Shown in pieces: positions 1-5,768 of a stretch of DNA of 7,793 nucleotides. The DNA comes from Saprospiraceae bacterium (lineage in GTDB: Bacteria; Bacteroidota; Bacteroidia; Chitinophagales; Saprospiraceae), in contig JAGOIB010000099.1 in NCBI GenBank assembly GCA_017995875.1, positions 1-7,793 on the forward strand, given 5' to 3'. Numbering within the stretch: the stretch's first letter is position 1; each line of letters starts with the position of its first letter. The notes beneath the pieces are model-generated. The model saw only the letters and a program-made list of their open reading frames with translations, was not told the DNA's origin and did not search any database. The position numbers were made by a program, and so were the translations under genes.

Positions 1-1517
1 TACTGGATGTTGGCATCACGACAGCAAAGCCTCATTTTGTGTTCAATATCGATGATGACAGGATAACACTTGACAACTCAGGTATCTTCCTGGATGGTTT
101 TACTTTGTATGATGTGGAGCACCATCCAATGGTCGTTGGTGGAAGTATTACTACAAAGGATTATAAAGCGTATACCTACGATTTGAAAATACATACCGAC
201 GAGTATGCACTCTTAAACAAACCCGCAACCTCAAAAGATCAAATGAAAGGTTTGTTGGTGGTTGGCGGTGACATTCAACTAAGCGGTAATGAAAAGGACA
301 CATATGTAAAGGCCAATATTACGGTTAAGGATACCACACAACTCATCTATGTGTATGCCAGTGATGAATCCCAATTGTTGAAAACAGAAGGCATTATAGA
401 ATTTATCGATCCGGGACAATGGACCGATTCTGCTGCTGTTGATCAGCCTTCAACCTTTTATGATTCGTTGATCACCAGTCTGCCTGATTTCAATTTGAAT
501 GCGGTTTTTACTATTCAGGATGATGCCAGTCTGAAAGTGATTACGAATGCACAGTCCGGGGATTTCTTTGAAGCATCCGGTGGAGCTAAGCTTGATCTGG
601 ATTATGATCGTACAGGAAATGCACATCTGGCCGGAACGTACACGATTAATGAAGGTGTCTATCGTGTATCATTTTATGACCTGGTCAAAAAGAACTTTCA
701 GTTTGTTCCGGGATCTTCCATCAACTGGAGTGGAAGCCCTGAATCCGGTGAACTGGACGTCAAGGCTGTTTACACAGTGGCATCGAATTCAATCGGGTTG
801 GTTGGTAACGAAATCGCTGAAAACGAAAAATCGGTCTACAAGCGATCATTGGATTATGAAGTGGGTATCAACATCGGTGGGACTGTTGAAAAGCCCATCG
901 TCACCTTTTCATTAGATCTTCCGAAAGAAGAAAAGGCAAATTACCCGGTGCTGGCAAATAAACTGGACAGATTGAAATTGCCTGAGTTTCAAACCGAGTT
1001 GAATAAACAGGTATTTGGACTGCTGGTCCTGGGAGGGTTCCTGCCGGATGCGAGTGCCACAGATGTCAATTCGAATCAAATTGCGACAACCGCGTTGTAT
1101 AACAGTGTCAATAGTTTGTTGGCCAGCCAACTCAACCGTGTTGCAGGACAATACATCAAGGGTGTGAACATAGATGTGGGGATACAATCGTATGCCGATT
1201 ATTCCACTCCCGGTGGAAAGACCCAGACAGCGATGGACTTCCGTGTATCCAAGAGTATTCTTAATGAGCGGCTCTCTTTTGAGGTTGGTGGTGATTTTGA
1301 TATCAACTCCGATCAGTCCGGCGCCAACAAAGGAAATAATTACAGAGGGGATGTTGCCATTATTTATGACCTTACAGGAAACGGCGATAAGCAACTCAAG
1401 CTCTTTAACAATGAAACGTACGATATCATCTACCAGGAAATACGAAATACCGGTATATCATTAGTATTTATACGTGAGTTTGACAAAGGGGAGAAAAGAA
1501 ACAAAAAGGATAAATGA
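1..1517 (+). CDS. tamB: TamB, translocation and assembly module C-terminal part (5' end outside window)
   Basis: The reading frame is open from base 3, so the gene begins upstream; the GTG at 39 is only the first possible start codon inside the window. About 504 C-terminal residues are visible. They show the repetitive beta-strand composition and closing blocks of the TamB (DUF490) domain: strands around GLLVVGGDIQLSGN (near 250-295), YRVSFYDLVKKNFQFVPGSS (about 660-720) followed by INWSGSPESGELDVKAVYTV, and a Lys-rich tail. TamB proteins are long periplasm-spanning beta-helical proteins that work with an Omp85 partner in outer-membrane protein assembly and lipid transport. That partner is the next gene, whose ATG overlaps this stop codon (ATGA, 4 bp), which suggests translational coupling. 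The family assignment is firm; the substrate is not known. Confidence 0.9.
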   Translation, partial: LDVGITTAKPHFVFNIDDDRITLDNSGIFLDGFTLYDVEHHPMVVGGSITTKDYKAYTYDLKIHTDEYALLNKPATSKDQMKGLLVVGGDIQLSGNEKDTYVKANITVKDTTQLIYVYASDESQLLKTEGIIEFIDPGQWTDSAAVDQPSTFYDSLITSLPDFNLNAVFTIQDDASLKVITNAQSGDFFEASGGAKLDLDYDRTGNAHLAGTYTINEGVYRVSFYDLVKKNFQFVPGSSINWSGSPESGELDVKAVYTVASNSIGLVGNEIAENEKSVYKRSLDYEVGINIGGTVEKPIVTFSLDLPKEEKANYPVLANKLDRLKLPEFQTELNKQVFGLLVLGGFLPDASATDVNSNQIATTALYNSVNSLLASQLNRVAGQYIKGVNIDVGIQSYADYSTPGGKTQTAMDFRVSKSILNERLSFEVGGDFDINSDQSGANKGNNYRGDVAIIYDLTGNGDKQLKLFNNETYDIIYQEIRNTGISLVFIREFDKGEKRNKKDK

Positions 1518-3745
1518 TCAGGTGCATTACATATTCGTTCCTTTTGGTTCTTGTGCTGGCCTGTACAGGTTGTACAGGGTTGAGATATATTTCTTCCACT
1601 GATCCTTTGTTGATCGGCAACGAACTCACGTATGCAACTAAAGAGGAGGGCCAGAAGAAATTAACACCTGGGGTAAAGGAATTATTGAAACCGGAGCCGA
1701 ACAATAAATTCTTGTGGATGAGGCCGTCACTGGCCCGGTACAATATGCTGTCTGATTCTGCCAAAACAAAGAAATTCTGGAAGGGCAAAATTATGGCTCC
1801 AGTACTGCTTTCCGGCGCAAGTACTGACCTGTTAACAAGGACAATTCAAAACCGGGTATTCCATAGCGGGTATTTTGACAATACGGTAGCTGTTGATACC
1901 ATCAGGATAGGTCGGCGAAAAGTCAAACTTAACTATACGATTACCCTCCAAGAACCATATAGAATTGAATCAGTTACATTTCCCAGTCCGCAAATTGATC
2001 TCACGCAAAAGATCAACGATATTAAAGACGAATCGTTGTTGCATAAAGGGGACATATACACATTAGAGGCCGTTAAGAGTGAGCGCGGCAGGATTGACCG
2101 GCAACTGAAAGAAAACGGATACATATATTTTAGTCCTGATTTTATTTTTTTAAAGGCAGATTCCGTCACCGGCGATCACCAGGTACGTGTCGATGTAACC
2201 GTTAAGCCTGAAACACCTCCTGAATCCAGGAAGCCCTACACGATACGGAATGTATTTATCCACGATGACCATTTGCTGGATGATGCTGTGACGGATACAA
2301 TTCAAGTCGATAGTTATTTCCTTATATCCAGAAATAAGGCACTCAATTTCAACGCACTGAAGCAGGGTGTTTTCCTAAAACCTGGTGACGTCTATTCGCG
2401 ATCAAATTATATGCACACCATCCGTTATTTCAATGACCTGCCGGTCGTACGGAATGCGAATATTAAATTTTTGCCTTATGGCAATACCGATCAGTTGGAT
2501 GTCATGCTCTATTTGTCCCAACGAAAACGTTTTGCTTATACCGCTGAATTTAATACACTGTTCCGGTCTACTAATTATTTCGGTCCCGGGGTTATATTCA
2601 GCTATTCAGACCGAAACGCCAACAGAGGAGCTGAAAGCCTGAAGCTAAATCTGCGTGCATCATTTGAAATGCAGATTGTAGAAGGTGATATCAATCCGGC
2701 TTATGAACTGGGTGCTAATATTAATTATACACTGCCCAGGTTTTTTCCAAAATTTATGTTTAGCTCGGCGCGGAAAAGCCTGCCCAAGACGAATATATCT
2801 GCCGGGTACACTTTGTTTAACAGGCTTGATCTTTACAAGCTGAATGCTATCAACGCAAACTTTGGGTACAGCTGGAGCAAGACAGATCGTATGCGTCATT
2901 CCTTCAATCCACTTGAAGTAAATTATACGAGGGTCCCTGAAGATTCCAAATCAGATGAATTCAATGATTACCTCGAAGAGAACCCGGGGGTACGACGGAG
3001 TTTTGATGAACAGTTTATCCTTGGTATGGGCTATGAGTTTACGTATCAGCGTCCTGCCGGAAGCCATAACGATTTCTTTTTCCGGGGTGGCATAGATATG
3101 GCCGGTAATTTTCTTAACCTGATTTATTCAGGGTCCAATGCGCGGAAGGATTCGCTTGGAAGGTATACCTTTCTTGGTGTTCCTTATTCACAATACCTGA
3201 GGCCCCGGGTGGACCTTCATTATACCTTCAACTTGAATCAGCAGTCCAGAATAGCCACGCGATTTAGCACCGGCGTAGGCATACCAATAGGCAATTCGGA
3301 TATCCTGCCGTATATAAAACAGTTTTATGTCGGAGGTACCAATAGCCTGCGTTCTTTTATTGCGCGGTCGGTTGGTCCTGGAAGCGAGGTACCACCACAG
3401 GGGTATAATGATGTGACCGGGGATATCCGTATCGAAGGAAATGTTGAATATCGGTTTACGATATCCGGAAGTCTCAAAGGGGCAGTGTTTTTGGATGCAG
3501 GAAATATCTGGCTATTTAAAGAAGATCCTTCGCGACCTAATGGGAACTTTCGTTTTGACACGTTCCTGGATCAGATCGCGATGAGTTATGGATGGGGATT
3601 GCGATGGGATTTTGATTTTATTGTCGCGCGTCTCGATTTTGCGTATACATTGCGCACACCGTATCTGCCTGTAGATGAAAGATGGGCGACTGGATTTAGT
3701 TTCTGGGATCCGGCAGTGAGTATAGCGATTGGATATCCATTTTAA
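1514..3745 (+). CDS. tamL: TamL-type BamA/TamA family outer membrane lipoprotein
   Basis: A 743-residue Omp85-family protein. The N-terminus is a lipoprotein signal: a hydrophobic run ending VLVLAC, with Cys17 the likely lipidated residue (Cys20 is an alternative). Lipidation distinguishes the Bacteroidota TamL type from proteobacterial TamA. Residues about 100-335 look like POTRA repeats, for example YTLEAVKSERGRIDRQLKEN near 182-201 and a last one from PYTIRNV (241) to LDVMLYL (334). From about 338 to the end is an alternating beta-strand barrel. The conserved loop-6 region is YVGGTNSLRSF (605-615), with Arg613 as the VRGF/Y-type arginine. The chain ends in Phe, as usual for outer-membrane barrels. 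The ATG lies inside the tamB stop overlap, so the start is well supported. Role, from the family: outer-membrane pore partner of TamB. The TAA stop runs straight into a 7-bp repeat tract. Confidence 0.9.
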   Translation: MIRCITYSFLLVLVLACTGCTGLRYISSTDPLLIGNELTYATKEEGQKKLTPGVKELLKPEPNNKFLWMRPSLARYNMLSDSAKTKKFWKGKIMAPVLLSGASTDLLTRTIQNRVFHSGYFDNTVAVDTIRIGRRKVKLNYTITLQEPYRIESVTFPSPQIDLTQKINDIKDESLLHKGDIYTLEAVKSERGRIDRQLKENGYIYFSPDFIFLKADSVTGDHQVRVDVTVKPETPPESRKPYTIRNVFIHDDHLLDDAVTDTIQVDSYFLISRNKALNFNALKQGVFLKPGDVYSRSNYMHTIRYFNDLPVVRNANIKFLPYGNTDQLDVMLYLSQRKRFAYTAEFNTLFRSTNYFGPGVIFSYSDRNANRGAESLKLNLRASFEMQIVEGDINPAYELGANINYTLPRFFPKFMFSSARKSLPKTNISAGYTLFNRLDLYKLNAINANFGYSWSKTDRMRHSFNPLEVNYTRVPEDSKSDEFNDYLEENPGVRRSFDEQFILGMGYEFTYQRPAGSHNDFFFRGGIDMAGNFLNLIYSGSNARKDSLGRYTFLGVPYSQYLRPRVDLHYTFNLNQQSRIATRFSTGVGIPIGNSDILPYIKQFYVGGTNSLRSFIARSVGPGSEVPPQGYNDVTGDIRIEGNVEYRFTISGSLKGAVFLDAGNIWLFKEDPSRPNGNFRFDTFLDQIAMSYGWGLRWDFDFIVARLDFAYTLRTPYLPVDERWATGFSFWDPAVSIAIGYPF

Positions 3746-3800
3746 TTGACGATTGACGATTGACGATTGACGATTGTGGATTGACGATTTGCGATTTACG
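3745..3800. repeat. Heptamer tract I (8 units of ATTGACG type)
   Basis: Exactly eight 7-bp units, phased from 3745: four perfect ATTGACG, then ATTGTGG, ATTGACG, ATTTGCG and ATTTACG. The first base is the last base of the tamL stop codon, so the tract abuts the gene directly. Units drift away from the consensus with distance from tamL. Confidence 0.93.
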
Positions 3801-3809
3801 AATTATACT

Positions 3810-3832
3810 GGATGCAGGCGCAGCCTGCATCC
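3810..3832. repeat. Perfect hairpin, 10-bp stem, 3-nt loop
   Basis: GGATGCAGGC (3810-3819), loop GCA, then GCCTGCATCC (3823-3832). The stem is perfect and GC-rich. No T-run follows, so it is not a standard rho-independent terminator, although it could still stabilise the tamL mRNA 3' end. Confidence 0.9.
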
Positions 3833-3842
3833 AAGGTAAAAC

Positions 3843-3924
3843 GTTAAGCGTAAGTTTACTTACGCTTTCGTGTATGCAAGGTTAACCTTGCGATCGCACA
3901 AGCGTAAGTAAACTTACGCTTAAC
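3843..3924. repeat. 25-bp perfect inverted repeat with nested palindromes
   Basis: The arms 3843-3867 and 3900-3924 are perfect reverse complements over 25 bp. Each arm is itself nearly palindromic (AAGCGTAAGT, 2-nt spacer, ACTTACGCTT at 3846-3867 and 3900-3921). Between them lie a perfect 16-bp palindrome GCAAGGTTAACCTTGC (3876-3891) and an overlapping 10-bp palindrome TGCGATCGCA (3889-3898). The strand could fold as one long cruciform or as three small hairpins. Confidence 0.93.
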
Positions 3925-3931
3925 ATTTTGT

Positions 3932-3960
3932 ATTGTTGGATGGCGAAGCCATCCAACAAT
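3932..3960. repeat. Perfect hairpin, 13-bp stem, 3-nt loop
   Basis: ATTGTTGGATGGC (3932-3944), loop GAA, GCCATCCAACAAT (3948-3960). It is the longest stem among the simple hairpins here. The flanks are not T-rich. Confidence 0.92.
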
Positions 3961-3965
3961 GCTCG

Positions 3966-3985
3966 TTCAAGTCTCCAGACTTGAA
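3966..3985. repeat. Perfect hairpin, 9-bp stem
   Basis: TTCAAGTCT (3966-3974), CC, AGACTTGAA (3977-3985). It is followed 11 bases later by a second hairpin that shares the CAAGTC/GACTTG stem core. Confidence 0.88.
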
Positions 3986-3995
3986 TGCAATATTT

Positions 3996-4013
3996 GCAAG
4001 TCTTTGGACTTGC
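3996..4013. repeat. Hairpin, 7-bp stem, TTTG loop
   Basis: GCAAGTC (3996-4002), TTTG, GACTTGC (4007-4013). It shares the CAAGTC stem core with the 3966-3985 hairpin but differs in loop and flanks, as if a diverged copy. Confidence 0.82.
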
Positions 4014-4035
4014 GCGTTGACGTCTCTAGCTTTTT

Positions 4036-4070
4036 AACTCACAACTCACATCTCACAACTCACAATTCAC
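4036..4070. repeat. Heptamer tract II (5 units of AACTCAC type)
   Basis: Five phased 7-bp units: AACTCAC, AACTCAC, ATCTCAC, AACTCAC, AATTCAC. It is preceded by GCTTTTT (4029-4035), the same word that interrupts tracts III and V. Confidence 0.92.
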
Positions 4071-4083
4071 ATTTCGTCATCGT

Positions 4084-4105
4084 TCATTTCGGCTCCGCTC
4101 AATGA
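4084..4105. repeat. 22-bp dispersed palindromic repeat, copy 1
   Basis: It starts TCATTTCGGCTCCG and ends CTCAATGA. The ends TCATT/AATGA pair, and the inner CGG-CT-CCG can form a mini-stem. A second copy at 4162-4183 matches at 20 of 22 positions, and the two differences lie on opposite sides of the mini-stem and keep it paired. Confidence 0.82.
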
Positions 4106-4149
4106 CCGGGGCGTTTACAATAGGCATGTTCGCTATGGCCCTCTGCTTT

Positions 4150-4195
4150 GAAAAACCGTTTTCATTTCGACTTCGCTCAATGAAACCGGTTTTTC
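4150..4195. repeat. 17-bp-stem hairpin containing repeat copy 2
   Basis: The arms 4150-4166 and 4179-4195 pair over 17 bp with one mismatch, around a 12-nt loop. The left arm opens with an A-run and the right arm closes with a T-run (GGTTTTTC), so it resembles a bidirectional terminator, though the stem is not very GC-rich. The 22-bp repeat at 4162-4183 forms the apical part. Confidence 0.82.
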
Positions 4196-4196
4196 A

Positions 4197-4271
4197 CTCA
4201 CGTCTCACGATTCACGTCTCACGCTTTTTAACTGACAACTCACAACTGACAACTCACAACTCACAATTGTG
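4197..4271. repeat. Heptamer tract III (about 10 units)
   Basis: In 7-bp phase: a partial CTCAC, then GTCTCAC, GATTCAC, GTCTCAC, GCTTTTT, AACTGAC, AACTCAC, AACTGAC, AACTCAC, AACTCAC, AATTGTG. The first 37 bases (4197-4233) recur identically at 5675-5711. The unit GATTCAC links the ATTGACG (phase GATTGAC) and AACTCAC types into one family. Confidence 0.9.
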
Positions 4272-4308
4272 ATCACCCGATCACTCGATCACCGATCACT
4301 CGATCACC
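4271..4308. repeat. GATCAC 7/8-bp tandem repeat
   Basis: Five units directly after tract III: GATCACCC, GATCACTC, GATCACC, GATCACTC, GATCACC. Units alternate between 8 and 7 bp. An open frame from a GTG at 4269 reads through this tract into the next gene, but the peptide is repeat-encoded (RSLDHRSLDH) and should not be annotated as protein. Confidence 0.88.
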
Positions 4309-4370
4309 AAGGCAATCGAACAATCTATTACCTTGTAATTGTTTTAATAACTGAACAGTCAAACAAGAAC

Positions 4371-5393
4371 ATGGAAATCGGAATAGATAGTTTTGCTGCG
4401 GTAACGAGTGAAGGCAGCAGCACGGCAAAGGCAAGAGCGCAATCTGTCGCTGAATTGCTGGAGCGCATAGAGCATGCTGATCAGGTAGGGCTGGATGTAT
4501 TCGGGATGGGAGAGCATCATCGCAAGGAATTTATGGACAGCGCGCCTGTTGTGTTGCTGGCAGCAGCAGCGGGGCGGACAAAGCGTATCCGTCTGACAAG
4601 TGCGGTCACGGTGCTGAGTGCAGCTGATCCAGTGCGTGTGTTTCAAAATTTTGCCACGCTTGATTTAGTTTCACGTGGCAGAGCGGAGATGGTGGTTGGA
4701 CGCGGATCTTTCACAGAGGCGTTTCCGTTATTTGGATTGAAGTTGCAGGACTACGATGCGTTGTTTGCAGAAAAGCTTGATCTGTTATTGAATATCAGAG
4801 ATCACGAAATAGTGAATTGGTCCGGGAAATTCAGGCCTTCATTGATTGATCAGGCGATCTATCCAAGGCCCGTACAGGATCCGTTTCCGATATGGCTGGG
4901 CGTTGGAGGCACACCACAATCTTTTGTGCGTGCAGGTGCATTGGGTTTGCCATTGATGGTGGCCATTATTGGTGGAGAGACACATCGGTTCAGGCCATTG
5001 ATAGATCTGTATCGTGCGGCAGGAGAAAAAGCGGGTCACGCTCCTGACAAGTTGAAAGTTGGATTGCATTCATTAGGTTATGTCGCAGCCACAACCGAAC
5101 AAGCAGTAGCAGATTATTATCCTGGGTATGCGGAGACGTTTACGAGGATAGGTAGAGAACGTGGATGGCCACCTGTGACGCGATCCTCTTTTGATGCACA
5201 GAATGGTCCGTTAGGTGCCTATCTCGTAGGAAGCCCTGAAGAAGTAGCTGCTAAAATCCTGAGACACAGTGAAGCGCTTGGTGGTATTTCACGTTTTACG
5301 TTTCAGATGGACAATGCAGGCCTAGCGCATGATAAGCTGATGCGGTCGATTGCATTAATAGGGGAGAAGGTTAAATCTGCGATTGACGATTGA
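4371..5393 (+). CDS. LLM class flavin-dependent oxidoreductase (luciferase-like monooxygenase)
   Basis: A 340-residue TIM-barrel flavin monooxygenase of the luciferase-like superfamily, close in layout to the LLM_2I7G subgroup. Visible blocks: MEIGIDSF at the start, GMGEHH (45-50), LTSAVTVLSAADPVRVFQNF (75-94) leading into SRGRAEMVVGRGSF (101-114), YPRPVQDPFPIWLGVGG (164-180), and the C-terminal GSPEEVAAKI (287-296). The last two blocks are typical of the cofactor-binding half. It is probably FMN-linked and cytoplasmic; the substrate is unknown. I chose ATG 4371 because the frame upstream to GTG 4269 only encodes tandem repeat, and homologous proteins begin with the short first strand seen here. 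There is no clear Shine-Dalgarno. The last four codons (AIDD) and the TGA come from heptamer tract IV. The gene stands alone between two repeat blocks. Confidence 0.88.
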   Translation: MEIGIDSFAAVTSEGSSTAKARAQSVAELLERIEHADQVGLDVFGMGEHHRKEFMDSAPVVLLAAAAGRTKRIRLTSAVTVLSAADPVRVFQNFATLDLVSRGRAEMVVGRGSFTEAFPLFGLKLQDYDALFAEKLDLLLNIRDHEIVNWSGKFRPSLIDQAIYPRPVQDPFPIWLGVGGTPQSFVRAGALGLPLMVAIIGGETHRFRPLIDLYRAAGEKAGHAPDKLKVGLHSLGYVAATTEQAVADYYPGYAETFTRIGRERGWPPVTRSSFDAQNGPLGAYLVGSPEEVAAKILRHSEALGGISRFTFQMDNAGLAHDKLMRSIALIGEKVKSAIDD

Positions 5394-5416
5394 CGATTTT
5401 GGATTTACGATTTGCG
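5382..5416. repeat. Heptamer tract IV (5 units) overlapping the monooxygenase 3' end
   Basis: Units ATTGACG, ATTGACG, ATTTTGG, ATTTACG, ATTTGCG, then a decayed ATTGCTT. The monooxygenase stop codon (5391-5393) lies inside unit 2. The consensus matches tract I, which abuts the tamL stop. Confidence 0.92.
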
Positions 5417-5433
5417 ATTGCTTTTAGACTGTA

Positions 5434-5461
5434 GACGTCAGACTCGCGGACGTCAGACTCG
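5434..5461. repeat. 13-bp direct repeat, period 15
   Basis: GACGTCAGACTCG occurs at 5434-5446 and again at 5449-5461. Nothing in the surroundings suggests a regulator-specific operator; it looks like part of the repeat block. Confidence 0.85.
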
Positions 5462-5478
5462 TGACATAGCCCGACGAC

Positions 5479-5562
5479 ATTTGAAGCTTTTTAGCTTCAA
5501 ATCAATATCTCAAATCTGTCTCCATTGGATGATCAGTGAAAGGCAGTCTGCGACTGACAGGT
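5479..5562. repeat. Two-hairpin element, copy 1
   Basis: This 84-bp element has hairpin A, ATTTGAAGCT (5479-5488), loop TTTT, AGCTTCAAAT (5493-5502), and hairpin B, GGCAGTC (5542-5548), TGC, GACTGAC (5552-5558), with one mismatch. Copy 2 begins exactly 102 bp downstream. Confidence 0.88.
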
Positions 5563-5580
5563 AATATCAAACCACTCGCT

Positions 5581-5664
5581 ATTTGAAGTTTTCTAACTTC
5601 AAATCAATATACCAGATCTGTTGCCATTAGATAATCATTGAAAGGCGGTCTGTGACCGCCAGGT
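5581..5664. repeat. Two-hairpin element, copy 2
   Basis: It aligns without gaps to copy 1 over 84 bp with 15 differences by eye. Hairpin A is ATTTGAAGTT (5581-5590), loop TTCT, AACTTCAAAT (5595-5604). Hairpin B is GGCGGTC (5644-5650), TGT, GACCGCC (5654-5660), fully paired. Differences inside the stems are compensated or improve pairing. Confidence 0.88.
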
Positions 5665-5674
5665 TGAATCTATT

Positions 5675-5728
5675 CTCACGTCTCACGATTCACGTCTCAC
5701 GCTTTTTAACTCACAACTGACAACTCAC
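5675..5728. repeat. Heptamer tract V
   Basis: A partial CTCAC, then GTCTCAC, GATTCAC, GTCTCAC, GCTTTTT, AACTCAC, AACTGAC, AACTCAC. The first 37 bases (5675-5711) are identical to 4197-4233 in tract III. It ends about 40 bases before the HMA-AraC start codon. Confidence 0.92.
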
Positions 5729-5768
5729 TATTTTTCCCTTACCTTCATGTATACAAATAGCAGGGCCA

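Larger units (their letters stand above)
3746..4370 (+). other. Gene-free repeat-rich intergenic block 1
   Basis: These 625 bases between tamL and the flavin monooxygenase hold no credible gene. They are filled by 7-bp repeat tracts (3745-3800, 4036-4070, 4197-4271), a 7/8-bp tract (4271-4308) and at least seven hairpins or palindromes, all listed separately. Only about 62 bases before the 4371 start are free of repeats, so that gene's promoter must lie there or within the repeats. I could not identify a convincing Bacteroidota promoter (TTTG near -33, TAnnTTTG near -7). Confidence 0.8.
5394..5768 (+). other. Gene-free repeat-rich intergenic block 2
   Basis: These 375 bases between the monooxygenase and the HMA-AraC regulator hold no credible gene. 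They contain heptamer tract IV, a 13-bp direct repeat, two copies of a two-hairpin element and heptamer tract V, in the same general order as block 1. Only about 40 bases separate the last heptamer from the regulator's ATG, so its control region must overlap or abut the repeats. Confidence 0.8.

Noticed and set aside
912..1394. 160-residue open frame on the minus strand inside tamB
   Set aside because: It lies wholly within well-supported tamB coding sequence, has no recognisable domain or signal, and shows the composition of an antisense shadow.
3843..3924. Integron attC site (GTTAAGC and GCTTAAC at the ends of an imperfect palindrome)
   Set aside because: The core words are in the wrong orientation (attC needs RYYYAAC first and GTTRRRY last), there is no integrase, and the arms are perfect rather than attC-like.
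4261..4272. TCACAATTGTGA palindrome as a CRP- or Lac-type operator
   Set aside because: It forms at the junction of two tandem repeats (AACTCAC and GATCAC types), so repeat composition explains it; the CRP half-sites would be in the wrong order.
3745..4308. CRISPR array
   Set aside because: The repeats are 7-8 bp in direct tandem without unique spacers, and there are no cas genes.
4269..4370. GTG start giving the monooxygenase a 34-residue N-terminal extension
   Set aside because: The extension is translated from the GATCAC tandem repeat (RSLDHRSLDH) and non-family sequence; the family start MEIGIDSF at 4371 is far better.
5729..5736. TATTTTTC as a -7 promoter element (TAnnTTTG) for the HMA-AraC gene
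   Set aside because: It lacks the final G and has no TTG at the proper upstream distance; too weak to annotate.
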